A stretch of DNA of 64,000 nt from Bin5 sp965200685 (GTDB lineage Bacteria > Chloroflexota > Anaerolineae > Caldilineales > Caldilineaceae), in the NCBI GenBank assembly GCA_965200685.1, contig OZ241379.1, positions 4,216,001 through 4,280,000 on the forward strand, given 5' to 3'. The position numbers were made by a program, and so were the translations under genes. Positions 22,144 through 29,892 of the stretch are shown piece after piece (within the stretch, counting starts at the first letter, position 1; each line of letters begins with the position of its first letter). The notes beneath the pieces were generated by a model. It worked only from the letters and a program-made list of their open reading frames with translations. It had not been told where the DNA came from and did no database searches.

Positions 22144-24432
22144 CTAGTTTTCTGGCGGCAACAGTACCTGATCAATGATGTGAATGACGCCATTGGTGGC
22201 GATCAGATCGGATTCAATGATTGTGGCGCCCCCAATGGTGAGGGCTCCATCTGCAGTGGTACCCACCTCAACAGTCGATCCCTGGAGGGTCGGCTGCACG
22301 AGTCCTGTAGTCAGATCAGCTGCCATCAACTGGCCCGGCACTACATGGAATTGCAGGACATCGGCCAACAGGGTTCGGTCGGCCAGTAGCCCGGCCCGTA
22401 CCTCTTGCTGTAACGCGACAAACGCTACATCCCCCGGCGCGAAGACTGTAAACGGCCCGCCGCTGGCAATAGAATCGACAAGATCAGCCAGTTCCAGTGT
22501 CAGCAGAAAAATCTCAAGCTCCCCGGAGGTCTTCGCCACTTCTCCCAGATCGCCTGTGGGAACAATATCGGCTGCCATTTCTTCTGTTGTCTCCGTCAAA
22601 GCCATCTCTGTTTCTGGCATCTCTGTTTCTGCCATCTCGGACGTAGCCTCCAGCGGTGCCGTCTCTGGTATCGCTACGTTGGCCAAAATGGCATCTGCTT
22701 GGGCCATTGTCGGTATGGTCAAGACATCGCCAACTTCAATGATATCACAGTTTGCCAGGGCGTTGCCGCTGCAAATCGCACTCCAGTAATCACTGTTGCC
22801 AAAAGCGCGACTGGCGATTGTGCCCAATGTATCGCCCCGTTCTACAGTGTAGACGGTGCCTAGTGTGATAGGTGCAGCCGCTGCAGCTGCCACAGTCTCC
22901 GCTGCAGGGGTCGGTGATGTAGCTGGTATAGCATCTGTGGAGGATTGGCCCATGCGCGACTGGGCAGAGCCATCTTCCAAAATACCACCTTCAACTTCAA
23001 GTGTATAACTGGCCCCAATGGTGCTATCATTGCCTACGATGACAGTGAAACGAGTGCCAACACGGTCTGCATCTATCGTGAAGTCAGCCGTTTTCATCAG
23101 GCTTGAGCTGTCCTGAGGAACCTGCAGGATCGTCGTATTGTTGACATACAGATCTGTGGCCATACCGGCCACATAGGCTTTCAACTGGCTGTCTGTCAAG
23201 AGAAAGGCATTGACCTTCTGCTGTACATCCGCGTTGTCCTGGGGTTGAACATGCAGTTGCAGCGTGACATCCGTAGCGGTTGTCTCCAAAGCAAAGTAAT
23301 GTTTATCGAACTGCTTAGGTAGTTCACCGCTCAGTTCGGATGCCCGCACAATGCCCGGTGTTTCGATCACGACAGAAGACACGGAGGCAGCTGCTACAGT
23401 CTCCGCTGCGGGGGTCGATGTCGCAGCTGGTATGGCATCTGTGGAGGATTGGCCCATGCGCGACTGGGCAGAGCCATCTTCCAAAATACCACCTTCAACT
23501 TCAAGTGTATAACTGGCCCCACTGGTGCTATCATTGCCTACGATGACAGTGAAGCGAGTGCCAACACGGTCTGCATCTATCGTGAAGTCAGCCGTTTTCA
23601 TCAGGCTTGTGCTGTCCTGCGGAACCTGTAGGATCGTCGTATTGTTGACATACAGATCTGTAGCCATACCGGCCACATAGGCTTTCAACTGGCTGTCTGT
23701 CAAGAGAAAGGCATTGACCTTCTCCTGTACATCCGCGTTGTCCTGGGGTTGAACATGCAGTTGCAGCGTGACATCCGTAGCGGTTGTCTCCAAAGCAAAG
23801 TAATGTTTATCGAACTGTTTAGGTAGTTCACCGCTCAGTTCGGATGCCCGCACAATGCTGGGTGTTTCGGTCACGACAGAAGACACGGAGGCAGCTGCCA
23901 CAGGCTCCGCTGTAGGTGTCGGTGTCGTGGCGGCTAGAGAACTGGCATCCACAATCTGCTCGCCTGACTCGTCCACGAACGCAACGTTCTCACCAGTCAG
24001 GGTATAGGACAGCGGTATCTTTGTGTCATTGAATGCCACCAGACTGAATGTGCTGTCAGGTGTACGAATGGTGTGTATCTTCTGCTTCGGGCCACCATCC
24101 ATTTGCTGCAATGATCCAATGCCAAGCGCGCTCTGCGGACCAGGTGTGCCGACAATGTAACGGGCAAAACCGGTGGATTCAAACACGTAAAAGCCGGATT
24201 CGGCATCCAGATCCAGATTATCCTGGGGAGAATAATCCATTGTAATGACCATTGGTTGCGTGGGGTCAATGACTCGCAAGCCCAGATAGTGTTTGGCAAA
24301 TTGCTCATTCAACTCCCCGCGAATCATTGATGACATAACACTCTGTGCAGTCACTGCCATGGGGGCTGCTGTGAGAAGCAGTGCCAGCACTACAACAACA
24401 TGTACAATGCGCCATGCTTTCGTCAATTGCAT
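22144..24432 (-). CDS. Secreted protein with LysM and fasciclin (FAS1) domains
   Basis: A 762-residue exported protein. A signal peptide (hydrophobic run ending near VTAQ) is followed by a beta-rich N-terminal domain and then two almost identical copies of a ~168-residue unit beginning at the SELSGELPKQFDKHY motif. Next comes a LysM domain (YTVERGDTLGTIASRAFG, ending GDVLTIP) that would bind peptidoglycan. After an acidic Thr/Glu-rich linker the C-terminus is a FAS1 domain (FTVFAPGDVAFVAL, LQFHVVPG, NGVIHIIDQVLLP), usually adhesive. GGAGGG lies before the ATG. Probably a cell-wall-associated adhesin. Confidence 0.88.
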   Translation of the reverse strand: MQLTKAWRIVHVVVVLALLLTAAPMAVTAQSVMSSMIRGELNEQFAKHYLGLRVIDPTQPMVITMDYSPQDNLDLDAESGFYVFESTGFARYIVGTPGPQSALGIGSLQQMDGGPKQKIHTIRTPDSTFSLVAFNDTKIPLSYTLTGENVAFVDESGEQIVDASSLAATTPTPTAEPVAAASVSSVVTETPSIVRASELSGELPKQFDKHYFALETTATDVTLQLHVQPQDNADVQEKVNAFLLTDSQLKAYVAGMATDLYVNNTTILQVPQDSTSLMKTADFTIDADRVGTRFTVIVGNDSTSGASYTLEVEGGILEDGSAQSRMGQSSTDAIPAATSTPAAETVAAASVSSVVIETPGIVRASELSGELPKQFDKHYFALETTATDVTLQLHVQPQDNADVQQKVNAFLLTDSQLKAYVAGMATDLYVNNTTILQVPQDSSSLMKTADFTIDADRVGTRFTVIVGNDSTIGASYTLEVEGGILEDGSAQSRMGQSSTDAIPATSPTPAAETVAAAAAAPITLGTVYTVERGDTLGTIASRAFGNSDYWSAICSGNALANCDIIEVGDVLTIPTMAQADAILANVAIPETAPLEATSEMAETEMPETEMALTETTEEMAADIVPTGDLGEVAKTSGELEIFLLTLELADLVDSIASGGPFTVFAPGDVAFVALQQEVRAGLLADRTLLADVLQFHVVPGQLMAADLTTGLVQPTLQGSTVEVGTTADGALTIGGATIIESDLIATNGVIHIIDQVLLPPEN
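22883..23925 (-). repeat. 504-bp in-frame tandem duplication
   Basis: Unit 22883-23386 is repeated at 23387-23890 with few differences, and the start of a third partial unit follows to about 23925. The period of 504 bp is 168 codons. The high identity at the DNA level points to a recent duplication or repeated gene conversion. Confidence 0.9.
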
Positions 24433-24516
24433 CTATCCCTCCATTCCATTTGGAACGTAAAAGCGTAACCAGACTATCTTCATACGCACGGTCTTTCTGT
24501 ACCACTCTTGTTATAA

Positions 24517-24587
24517 GGCGACGGCCGGATTCGAACCGGCGATCAGGGTTTTGCAGACCCCTGCCTTAACCACTTGGCTACGTCGCC
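24517..24587 (-). tRNA. tRNA-Cys (anticodon GCA)
   Basis: A 71-nt cloverleaf: 7-bp acceptor stem (GGCGACG/CGTCGCC), D stem GCC/GGC, anticodon stem GGGGT/ACCCT with loop CTGCAAA placing GCA at the anticodon, and T arm GCCGG-TTCGAAT-CCGGC. CCA is not encoded. Confidence 0.95.
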
Positions 24588-24634
24588 GTAAGATCAGTCT
24601 GCACAGATAGTACCAAAACGATTCCTACTTGTCA

Positions 24635-24656
24635 AATACATCACTCTAGATGTATT
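24635..24656. promoter_or_regulatory. 8-bp inverted repeat upstream of the cold-shock gene
   Basis: AATACATC at 24635-24642 and its complement GATGTATT at 24649-24656, separated by six bases, in the AT-rich stretch 50-70 bp upstream of the start at 24708. The shape suits a dimeric repressor site, but no promoter was convincing nearby. Confidence 0.35.
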
Positions 24657-24707
24657 CTTACAGTGTATCATATATGACTTGACTGTACCCAAAGGCACAT
24701 TGAACCA

Positions 24708-25073
24708 ATGGCGAAGTCAGATGAAATGATCATCTGTGAACAATGTGGCGTTACGTTCCTCTGGACAGTGGAAGAGCAACGCTATGCGCCGGACATGCAG
24801 AAAAGTCCGTTCTATTGTTTAGGCTGTCGCTCTCTGCTGCCAAGGGAAGGACGCCAACGAGGGCTGGTAAAATGGTATAGCCCGCGTAAAAAGTACGGAT
24901 TTATTACGCCCCAGTCCGGCCCGGACCTATTCACCCATCGTTCCCGTTTTCAGCGAGCTGGCCGCTTGCAGGCAGGAGATCTGGTTGAATTTACTGTTGA
25001 GGAGACCCAGAAGGGAGCGGTAGCTGTTGATGTGCAGTTGCTCCATCGACAGAGCAGACCCCAAAAGAGGTGA
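24708..25073 (+). CDS. Zinc-ribbon/cold-shock domain fusion protein
   Basis: A 121-residue protein in two parts. Residues 1-45 form a probable zinc ribbon with CEQC and CLGC pairs. Residues 50-115 are a cold-shock domain (GLVKWYSPRKKYGFIT with the RNP1-like KYGFIT, DLFTHRSRF with RNP2-like residues, GDLVEFTVEE). The tail is basic. It should bind single-stranded RNA or DNA. It is convergent with the glycosyltransferase gene, 11 bp away, with no terminator visible between them. Confidence 0.9.
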   Translation: MAKSDEMIICEQCGVTFLWTVEEQRYAPDMQKSPFYCLGCRSLLPREGRQRGLVKWYSPRKKYGFITPQSGPDLFTHRSRFQRAGRLQAGDLVEFTVEETQKGAVAVDVQLLHRQSRPQKR

Positions 25074-25084
25074 TGTCACGTGGC

Positions 25085-26224
25085 TCATGGGGGCCTACTG
25101 TCGCTTCTTCCTTGCGCCAACTCTACAAAAAACCTATCATACGTCGCAGCGACAATGGGCCAGGTGAACCGCTCCCGCACGCTACGCCGTAGAGACGGCG
25201 GGGCCAGGCGCGGCATGGTCAGCCTCATTACCGCTTTGCGGTAGAGATCGTTCTCATCGCTATACAGGCAGGCCGGATGTAGGACCGGGGGAATTAACTC
25301 TGGGTAGCTAAGGCGATTCGGCAGCAGAGGAAAAGCACCTGCCTGAATTGCCTCCAGTATACTTATGCCGAAAAACTCATGATCCGCTGTGCTGATGACG
25401 AGATCGGCCTTCTGTAAGAGGGCTAGATATGCCTGACGGGAGGAAAGATAGCCCCAGTGGTCGATGCGATGTGCCAGACGCGTGGCAGCCTCTTGGAACT
25501 CGGCCGGCACAGTGCGGAAGTTTTCACCTGCGACAGCCAAGCGAAAGTGGATCCCAGCCTCATCCAGCCGGTACAGAAGCTGAAAGAAGCGTTGCGGGCA
25601 CTTGTCGTACTCCCAGCGCTGATTCCATAGGATCAGTGGCGCGTCTCTGGATTTCTGCCGGTCGATGTCATCCTGCAGATCGATCCCCACAGGCAGAACG
25701 TAACTGCGATCCTTGACCTGCCTGATCAATTCCAGATGGTTATAATCAGGGAAATGTTTGAGCAGATTGGGCAGTTCCGCAAACCAGCTTTGGCGATGAA
25801 ACATCGTGTTGAATACAATGCGGTCAGCACACAGTTGGCTCAACCAGTTGATCATCGCATAGGTCAGATCCAGCTTCTCGCCCGCGCGTCTAGGATAGGT
25901 CAACTGATTCTCGTGCATATAGAGAACTGTAGGGGTATGAACCTGAAGATGACGCCGCATGAGTGCCAGCCAGGCCGGGAGATTGGTCATATCCGTCGCC
26001 AGAATCAGATCCGGCGGATAGGCCGCGCAAGCTGCTTGTGTCTGGACAGCCAGCTCAAGGGCAGCCCCCTGCATACGCCATTTCCAAAAACGGCCAGCTA
26101 GGGTGAAGAGATGCACACACTGCCGGCTATGGGTCTGATATCCCTCAGCCCACAGCCGATGGCTACCCGTGTGATAGGGAGAGATAAGCCAGATTGTTGG
26201 CGGTGCAGAATTCAAGGTCGTCAT
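25085..26224 (-). CDS. DUF3524/GT1 glycosyltransferase, tRNA-queuosine mannosyltransferase-like
   Basis: About 379 residues. The N-terminus has the family hallmark WLISPYHTGSHRLWAEGYQTHS, followed by WKWRMQGAALELA and MHENQLTYP, as in the GTDC1/QTMAN group. The second half is a standard GT-B nucleotide-sugar domain (LLQKADLVISTADHEFFGISILEAIQAG). The animal homologue mannosylates queuosine in tRNA-Asp; the bacterial function is not established, so the name is by similarity of motifs. The ATG at 26224 is chosen; a GTG at 26269 would add 15 residues without a clear ribosome-binding site. Confidence 0.82.
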   Translation of the reverse strand: MTTLNSAPPTIWLISPYHTGSHRLWAEGYQTHSRQCVHLFTLAGRFWKWRMQGAALELAVQTQAACAAYPPDLILATDMTNLPAWLALMRRHLQVHTPTVLYMHENQLTYPRRAGEKLDLTYAMINWLSQLCADRIVFNTMFHRQSWFAELPNLLKHFPDYNHLELIRQVKDRSYVLPVGIDLQDDIDRQKSRDAPLILWNQRWEYDKCPQRFFQLLYRLDEAGIHFRLAVAGENFRTVPAEFQEAATRLAHRIDHWGYLSSRQAYLALLQKADLVISTADHEFFGISILEAIQAGAFPLLPNRLSYPELIPPVLHPACLYSDENDLYRKAVMRLTMPRLAPPSLRRSVRERFTWPIVAATYDRFFVELAQGRSDSRPP

Positions 26225-26263
26225 CAAGGCAGCCTGTGGTACTGTGATTGATACTAGGTTACT

Positions 26264-26291
26264 TTGCACCGGTTTGTGGCTATGCTATACT
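26264..26291 (+). promoter_or_regulatory. Predicted promoter upstream of the DUF151 gene
   Basis: TTGCAC (26264-26269), a 16-nt spacer and TATACT (26286-26291). The transcript would carry the three 33-bp repeats in its leader. Confidence 0.5.
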
Positions 26292-26389
26292 GTATCATGA
26301 CTTGGCAAGATGCAGCCATCAAATGTATCATGGCTCGGCAAGATGCAGCCATCAAATGTATCATGGCTCGGCAAGATGCAGCCATCAGA
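26291..26389 (+). repeat. Three tandem 33-bp repeats
   Basis: Copies at 26291-26323, 26324-26356 and 26357-26389. The second and third copies contain the arms ATGGCT and AGCCAT, able to form a small hairpin; the first copy has changes in the left arm. They lie in the predicted leader of the DUF151 gene. Confidence 0.93.
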
Positions 26390-26461
26390 CGAAGCTTGTA
26401 ATGGGATAGTTTGCCGGACCTACCCTTCGGCAGTTCTTGAAATTGAGAGCAGGAGTTGGGA

Positions 26462-26980
26462 ATGATTGAAGTCGTGATCGACAGTGTTCGCGTGAGTTTG
26501 ATGTCTCAGCATCGCATCGTTGTTTTGCGTGAAGAAGATGGTGAGAGGTATCTTCCCATTTGGATCGGCCCTTTTGAAGCGGATGCCATCACAATCCAAT
26601 TGCAGGGCATTGAAGCCGGGCGGCCGATGACCCATGACCTATTGCGGCAGATTACAGAATCCTTAGGCGGCGAAGTCTCACATGTGGTCATCAGAGATCT
26701 GCAAAATGACACATTTTTCGCTGAAATCGTCCTAGAAACAAGCGGCGAAACATTGGAAATCGACAGCCGGCCCAGCGATGCTGTTGCTCTAGCTGTGCGA
26801 GCTGATGTTCCAATCTATGTAGCCAACGATGTGATGAACCGGGCCGGGATGGAACCAGAAGAGGAACTGGACCTGCTAGATGAGGGCAAAAACGGAATTG
26901 AAGAGGAAATCAGCGAACCGAGCGATGAAGACCTAGACGTCTTCCGGGACTTTATCGAAGGTCTTGATATCGACAACTAA
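26462..26980 (+). CDS. Bifunctional nuclease (BFN/DUF151) family protein
   Basis: A 172-residue protein. The first 130 residues match the DUF151 family: IEVVIDSVRVS, LPIWIGPFEADAI, RPMTHDLL, and IDSRPSDAVALAVRADVPIYV. The C-terminal 40 residues are very acidic (EEEISEPSDEDLDVF). Some relatives have RNase and DNase activity; that is not visible from sequence here. The ATG at 26462 has GGAG seven nt upstream. Confidence 0.88.
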   Translation: MIEVVIDSVRVSLMSQHRIVVLREEDGERYLPIWIGPFEADAITIQLQGIEAGRPMTHDLLRQITESLGGEVSHVVIRDLQNDTFFAEIVLETSGETLEIDSRPSDAVALAVRADVPIYVANDVMNRAGMEPEEELDLLDEGKNGIEEEISEPSDEDLDVFRDFIEGLDIDN

Positions 26981-27057
26981 GAAATTGAGATGAGAGCAGG
27001 GCATCTGTCTGCAGTAGGCCAAAGCTGACAGAAATGGTACATGCAATTAGATGCCAC

Positions 27058-27096
27058 AAACGGCGGGACCGCCTGGGAGCGGTTCTCGCCGTTTTT
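27058..27096 (+). terminator. Rho-independent terminator of the DUF151 gene
   Basis: A long, slightly interrupted hairpin (AAACGGCG..GACCGC paired with GCGGTTC.CGCCGTTT) followed by a T-run. It closes the DUF151 transcript and begins the otherwise non-coding 26981-27345 gap, which also holds the dnaB leader repeats. Confidence 0.85.
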
Positions 27097-27176
27097 ATAC
27101 TTTCCTACTCTATCCCTAGAGATCCCCCAAACATTCCAGCATGGCTATGATGTCTAACAGCTGTGAACGAAGGCGC

Positions 27177-27267
27177 GGATAACTCGTTGCCTATACAGAC
27201 CTATCTGATTGTGTGTTAGTATATACTAACAGAAGTGGGATAATTCGGTGCCTATACAGACCTATCT
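27177..27267 (+). repeat. Direct repeat of 30 bp in the dnaB leader
   Basis: Copies at 27177-27206 and 27238-27267 differ at two positions (period 61 bp) and flank a 16-bp palindrome. Confidence 0.9.
27215..27230. promoter_or_regulatory. 16-bp perfect palindrome upstream of dnaB
   Basis: GTTAGTATATACTAAC reads the same on both strands. It lies between the two 30-bp repeats and includes a TATACT hexamer at 27222-27227, so it could be an operator over a promoter, though no good -35 box is visible. Confidence 0.5.
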
Positions 27268-27382
27268 ATGAGCGAAACAACTGAAGTAGCGATCAAAACG
27301 ATCCTGGCACTACAGCAATGGTAATCGTCATCATGGTTGTGAACATTGAGCGAAACAACTGAAGTAGCGATCAAAACGATCC
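27268..27382 (+). repeat. Duplicated dnaB start region (78-bp period)
   Basis: The 34 bases after the start codon of dnaB (27349-27382) also occur at 27271-27304, directly after an ATG at 27268. The upstream copy is in the same frame but reaches a TAA at 27322 after 18 codons. It looks like the relic of the original start, displaced by a duplication. Confidence 0.88.
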
Positions 27383-29166
27383 CGGCCAACCTGGAGGCCG
27401 AGCAGGCCGTTCTCGGTTCCCTGCTTATCGATCCCGATGCGATGATCAAAATCGCCAGTTTTTTGCGCGCCATCGATTTCTTTCGGGAATGGCATCAGTG
27501 GATATACAGCGCGCTGCTCACGCTACACGAACGCCGGGAGCCGGCCGATTTTGTCACATTGGTAGATGAGTTGGAACGCAACGAACAGTTGGAGGACATC
27601 GGGGGCCCGGCCTATATTACCGAACTGATCAACAGCACGCCCACAGCCATTTATGTAGACTACTACGCGCGTATCGTCGAGCGCACAGCGATCCTACGCC
27701 GGCTGATCAGCGCGGCCGAGAAAATCGCAGGGCTGGCCTACGACGAGAGCAATGATGTGAATGAGGTAGTAGATCAGGCCGAACGGATCATCTTCGGCGT
27801 CAGTGAGAGCCGCATCCACCGAGACCTGACGCCCATCTCCACAATCATGGCAGAGGTAGTGGATCAGATCGACTTTCTGGCCCGCAACCAAAATAGGCTG
27901 ATGGGCGTCCCCACAGGCTTTGTGATGCTGGACAAAATGCTGGGTGGTTTCCAAAAAAGCGATCTGATCATCGTGGCCGGACGGCCTGGTATGGGCAAGT
28001 CCAGTTTGGGTCTGTCGATTGCCCAAAACGCTGCTAGGCGTTATAACGCACGAGTGGCGGTCTTCAGCCTAGAAATGAGCAATGAACAGATGGTCCAGCG
28101 GCTGCTATCTGTGGAGTCGGCCATTGACAGCCACCGCCTACGGCTGGGCCAGATCTATGAAGATGAGTGGCCGATTTTGCTAGAAGCAGCCAATACACTG
28201 GCCGCCTCCAATATTTTCATTGACGATACCCCCGGCGCATCCGTGATGGAGATCCGCACAAAGGCCCGCCGGCTGTACGCAGAGCATGGCATTGATCTGA
28301 TTTTGGTCGATTATATGCAGTTGATGTCCGGCGGAGGCCGCAACAGCCGGGGCGAGAACCGCCAGCAGGAGATCAGTTACATCAGCCGTTCTTTGAAGGA
28401 ACTGGCCCGGGAGTTGAATGTACCTGTCATCGCGCTCAGCCAGCTCAGCCGGGCCGTTGAAAGCCGCGCCGACAACAAACCCATGCTGTCCGACTTACGC
28501 GAGAGTGGATGTCTGAGTGGAGATACGCGCATCTATCTCGCGGATACGGGCGAGTACCGCCCGATTCGCGAGCTTGCAGCCCAGAAAGAGTTCAAAGTTG
28601 CTTCCCTGGACCCAGGCAGCATGCACCTTACCAGCGCAACCGTCAGTAACGCATTTTGCAGCGGGACAAAACTCGTCTACCGTATGACCTCCCGTTTGGG
28701 CAGAACAATTCGCGGGACCGCAAATCACAAATTTTTGACAATACAGGGCTGGAAGCGATTAGATGAACTCCTGATCGGCGAGCGAATCGCAACAGCCGGC
28801 CAGCTTGCCGCGCTTGTCAGTTCTGATGCACTGCAAAGACTGGCCCCAAGCCACGTATATTGGGATGAAATCGTTGCCATTGAAGCAGCAGGGCGCGAGG
28901 ACGTATATGACCTCAGCGTACCGGAACTGCACAACTTCGTTGCCGACGATTTCATTGTCCATAATTCAATTGAACAGGACGCAGATGTGGTAATCTTTAT
29001 CTATCGAGAAGACTATTACAGTGAGGACACGGACCGTCAGAATATCGCTGACCTGATGGTTGCCAAACACCGCCATGGCTCGACCGGTACGGTTAGCCTC
29101 TACTTCCGCAAGGAGCTGACACAGTTTCGTGATCTAGAACTCCAGCGCGAAGAGTTAGACTATTAG
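27346..29166 (+). CDS. dnaB: Replicative DNA helicase DnaB with intein
   Basis: A 606-residue precursor; after removal of a 152-residue intein the helicase would be 454 residues, the normal family length. The N-terminal domain is typical (PANLEAEQAVLGSLLIDPD). The RecA-like domain has Walker A GRPGMGKSS near residue 218, Walker B LILVDYMQLM, and SQLSRAVESR. The C-terminus (SIEQDADVVIFIYREDYY, LMVAKHRHGSTGTV) follows the intein. The start is taken as the TTG at 27346 because an in-frame TGA lies just upstream; no strong ribosome-binding site is visible. DnaD-like and DnaC-like genes follow, making a replication-initiation block. Confidence 0.95.
   Translation: MSETTEVAIKTIPANLEAEQAVLGSLLIDPDAMIKIASFLRAIDFFREWHQWIYSALLTLHERREPADFVTLVDELERNEQLEDIGGPAYITELINSTPTAIYVDYYARIVERTAILRRLISAAEKIAGLAYDESNDVNEVVDQAERIIFGVSESRIHRDLTPISTIMAEVVDQIDFLARNQNRLMGVPTGFVMLDKMLGGFQKSDLIIVAGRPGMGKSSLGLSIAQNAARRYNARVAVFSLEMSNEQMVQRLLSVESAIDSHRLRLGQIYEDEWPILLEAANTLAASNIFIDDTPGASVMEIRTKARRLYAEHGIDLILVDYMQLMSGGGRNSRGENRQQEISYISRSLKELARELNVPVIALSQLSRAVESRADNKPMLSDLRESGCLSGDTRIYLADTGEYRPIRELAAQKEFKVASLDPGSMHLTSATVSNAFCSGTKLVYRMTSRLGRTIRGTANHKFLTIQGWKRLDELLIGERIATAGQLAALVSSDALQRLAPSHVYWDEIVAIEAAGREDVYDLSVPELHNFVADDFIVHNSIEQDADVVIFIYREDYYSEDTDRQNIADLMVAKHRHGSTGTVSLYFRKELTQFRDLELQREELDY
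28510..28965 (+). other. Mini-intein in DnaB (152 residues)
   Basis: The insert begins with a cysteine (CLSGDTRIYL, block A) directly after DLRESG, contains a block B-like GTANHKFLT with the conserved Thr/His, and ends in block F/G residues VYDLSVPELHNFVADDFIVHN before the +1 serine. All self-splicing residues (Cys1, the block B His, the final His-Asn, Ser+1) are present. There is no room for a homing endonuclease. The insertion point is the same peptide junction used by the Synechocystis DnaB intein. Confidence 0.95.
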
Positions 29167-29223
29167 AAGGCAAAAGCACGCGGCAACTGCACTGCTTGTC
29201 GCCCATCCTATACATTCCATCAA

Positions 29224-29892
29224 ATGACGGAGCCACTGCCCGGTTTTATCGGATTTCCCAACCAAAAAATGCTGGATGTGATCGTGCCGGACCTGTTCTT
29301 CATCGATCTGCTGCCGCAGATCGATGATCTGGCAGAACTCAAGTTGACGGTCTATTTTTTCTGGCTGCTGAACGAACAGGAAGGCTCCCTACGCTTTGTA
29401 CGCGGGGAGGATATGCGCCGGGATGAAATCCTGCTGCAGAGCCTCAATCTGGAGAGCGATCTCCGCAGCCCTCTGGCCACCCTAGAGGACGCGCTAGAAC
29501 GAGCCGTAGCCCGCAATACTCTCCTACGCCTAGATGTGGAGACTGACACGGAAATCGACACGATTGTGGAGGACTGGTACTTTCTCAACACAACCAAAGG
29601 CCGCCAGGCAGTGGCCGCCATTCGCCAAGGACAATTGGCTACATTGCAATCTATTGTGCCACAAGATGCCCGGCTGCATGTAGAACGACCAAATATTTTT
29701 GTGCTATACGAACAGAATATCGGCCTGATGACAGCGATGATCGCCGACCAGTTGCGCGATTTAGAAAAGTCCTACCCGCCGGCCTGGATCGTTGATGCCC
29801 TGGAGATTGCGGTCCTCAATAACAAGAGACACCTGAACTACATCCGGGCGATTCTGAGACGCTGGGAGACGGAAGGCAAAGATGAAAGCTAA
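29224..29892 (+). CDS. DnaD-domain replication protein
   Basis: A 222-residue protein. The C-terminal third (NIGLMTAMIADQLRDLEKSYPPAWIVDALEIAVLNNKRHLNYIRAILRRWETEG) is a DnaD/DnaB_2 helical domain ending in the YxxxILxxW motif. The N-terminal two thirds fit a winged-helix region as in DnaD. It lies 57 bp after dnaB and overlaps the following ATPase gene by 11 bp, the DnaD-DnaC order seen in Firmicute primosome loading. Probably helps load DnaB at origins or stalled forks. Confidence 0.85.
   Translation: MTEPLPGFIGFPNQKMLDVIVPDLFFIDLLPQIDDLAELKLTVYFFWLLNEQEGSLRFVRGEDMRRDEILLQSLNLESDLRSPLATLEDALERAVARNTLLRLDVETDTEIDTIVEDWYFLNTTKGRQAVAAIRQGQLATLQSIVPQDARLHVERPNIFVLYEQNIGLMTAMIADQLRDLEKSYPPAWIVDALEIAVLNNKRHLNYIRAILRRWETEGKDES

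Noticed and set aside
26291..26389. CRISPR array
   Set aside because: The 33-bp units abut each other directly without spacers and no cas genes are present.
27268..27324. Small gene starting at ATG 27268
   Set aside because: Its 18 codons are a copy of the dnaB start that then runs into a stop; kept as a duplication relic.
28510..28965. Homing endonuclease within the intein
   Set aside because: Only 152 residues are present, all accounted for by the splicing domain; no LAGLIDADG or HNH motif.
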